Assembly: GCA_023974075.1 (NCBI GenBank)
Contig: CM043800.1
Location: forward strand, 39,553,813 to 39,617,812
DNA: 64,000 nucleotides
Direction: 5' to 3'
DNA from: Chaenocephalus aceratus
Taxonomy: Eukaryota > Chordata > Actinopteri > Perciformes > Channichthyidae
Shown: positions 62,681-64,000 of the stretch, one piece after another
Layout: the number at the start of each line of letters is the position of its first letter
Numbering within the stretch: position 1 is the first letter of the stretch
Made by a program: the position numbers and the translations under genes
Notes under the pieces: generated by a model
The model's database searches: none
Seen by the model: only the letters and a program-made list of their open reading frames with translations
Told to the model about the DNA's origin: nothing

Positions 62681-63376
62681 ACGGTACGTCCACACAGCAG
62701 CCTTTCGAAAATCTTGAACATCTTGGAGCTGGGCGTGTCTGACAGCTTGGGGATTTTTTGCGAGCAACGCGACCAACAACTAATCACATGAATCTCTCGC
62801 CCACGACATACAAAGCAAAAAACCTCGGGGATTTTTATGCGAGCAATAGATATATATATATATAATAAACTCCCCAAACAGGCGAAACCTACCGTTTCAC
62901 CCACTGTCTCTGCCACCTCCCTCCATGCCTGGTTCCTCGGTTTGTATCCCGTTAATAGTTCTGGTCGTAAAGAACCGGGTGATTTGCTACCGTAATTTCT
63001 CGTTTGAATATGAGGAAATGAACTGCGGTCTGGTTCTCCCTGCTTACACGCGGTTTGATTGGCTCGCGCTTCTACTGTCAGATTTGCATAAACGTGTTTG
63101 ATTGGCTGACGCTTCTGCTGTCAGATTTGCATAAACGTGTTGATTGGCTGACGCTTCTGCTGTCAGATTTGCATAAACGTGTTTGATTGGCTGACGCTTC
63201 CAGCTCAGCTTCAAAAGTGAACATTGCTCGACTTTGGAATCCTGGAAATCCTGGAAATCTTCGCTTTGCTCCCCCACAATGCAAAAGCGAGGCAAAGTGA
63301 TGTCCATCCCCATTCAAAGTCAATGGGCAGAGAAGCGTTGGAAAGATTCGTCTAAAGCTGCTGTGTGGACGTACCG
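62681..63376. mobile_element. MITE, ACGGTACGTCCACACAGCAG ends (copy 2)
   Basis: Same orientation as copy 1 but with three 43-bp units (63,068-63,196), each with ATTTGCAT and ATTGG, instead of one. Confidence 0.9.
63068..63196. repeat. Triplicated 43-bp octamer/CCAAT unit
   Basis: The unit GCTTCTGCTGTCAGATTTGC then ATAAACGTGTTTGATTGGCT carries a perfect octamer and an inverted CCAAT box. The middle unit lacks one T. Confidence 0.9.
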
Positions 63377-63749
63377 AGAGTCAAAACTGCTCCACAAATT
63401 ACAAATCTGCTCAAAGATTGTACGTCAACTCTTTGTAAAACCTCTCATAGAGATGTCCTGAACAGAGAATATGATTTGTTGGAGAAATGGAAATGTAGGG
63501 TCCTAAGATTGAATAGGATTGAATAGGACTGAAGCACTATTTTCTGAGTTAAATCCCAAATCAAATGATATCGTCTTCAGTGATTGCAATATGTTAAATC
63601 GTTATTTCGTTTGGTATTTTATAGTTTTGGTATTGCATCATATTTACTCTTTAATCATATATTTTGGTATCATATCCTACAGTGTTGTTTGGTATCGGAT
63701 TGTTATTGTATTGTTTGGTACTGTATTGTACCGTATTGTTTAATATCGT

Positions 63750-64000
63750 TGTTACGTACTCCCCCCCCCCCCCCCCCTTTTGTTGTCCTCTTTGCTCTCT
63801 CTGCTGTGCAGGTACAGCTGGCTCCGCCTTCCCCAGGTGTTCCCAGTTGTCACTCAGCCGAGCTTGGCGCAGGTGTTCCCAGTTGCCAATCAGCCGAACA
63901 TAAAAGAGGAGACTGAAGGAGAAGGAGGAGGCCGATCACTACTCCGGATATCTCTGCTGTGTCAGAGCTCTTTTGCCTTTTTGTTGTGTTTCCTGGAGGA
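63750..64000 (+). promoter_or_regulatory. Possible truncated LTR or promoter at the window edge
   Basis: It starts TGTTACGTACT and a C17 run, then has two 36-bp-spaced copies of AGGTGTTCCCAGTTG (63,835 and 63,871), a CCAAT box (63,886) and TATA-like ACATAAAAG (63,898). This layout suits an LTR promoter, but the window ends before any proof. Confidence 0.3.

Overview
This is a window from the nuclear genome of an animal, almost certainly a ray-finned (teleost) fish. The evidence is a spliced gene with short exons in large introns, abundant CA/GT microsatellites, many small hAT-, TTAA- and Harbinger-type DNA elements, fish-type SINE/LINE tails, and a chromodomain-type Ty3/Gypsy retrotransposon. 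Nothing prokaryotic is present.

One real protein gene was found. It runs on the minus strand from about 39,100 down to 1,400. Fifteen coding exons with consensus splice sites join into one uninterrupted frame of 707 codons. The product is an atypical soluble guanylate cyclase of the Gyc88E type (vertebrate 'soluble guanylate cyclase 88E-like'): an H-NOX heme domain (exons 1-4), an H-NOX-associated PAS-like region (exons 5-9), a signalling helix (exons 9-10) and a class III cyclase domain (exons 11-14). The haem-ligand His, the YxSxR motif, both metal Asp residues and the guanine-selecting Glu and Cys are all visible. A probable 5' untranslated exon lies at 39,941 and above.

The introns are crowded with repeats. 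Those with sequence-level proof of transposition are hAT elements with 8-bp target duplications (2,459-3,277; 9,703-11,192; 15,603-16,908 with one mismatch; 33,987-34,733), a TTAA-flanked MITE family (2,066; 22,853; 31,620; 35,594) and a Harbinger-like MITE (27,684). Three of these insertions have an unoccupied or uninterrupted copy of the site elsewhere in the window. Two large minisatellites, both with 37-bp units, occupy two adjacent introns. One (23.28-27.09 kb) grew inside a MITE. The other (18.79-22.06 kb, with relatives at 12.85 and 43.11 kb) sits inside another dispersed element. A pure (CA)187 tract abuts the acceptor of exon 14.

Upstream of the gene (40-64 kb) I see no further host protein gene. 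This part holds a degenerate Ty3/Gypsy chromovirus (43,525-48,871; 5-bp target duplication GTACT; gag-pol broken by a stop and frameshifts), a 5'-truncated LINE (53.24-54.24 kb), more MITEs (55.15, 57.77, 59.82, 62.68 kb), SINE fragments, microsatellites, and a few low-repeat stretches that may be conserved regulatory DNA. The window ends in a CCAAT/TATA-like segment that may be a cut-off LTR or promoter.
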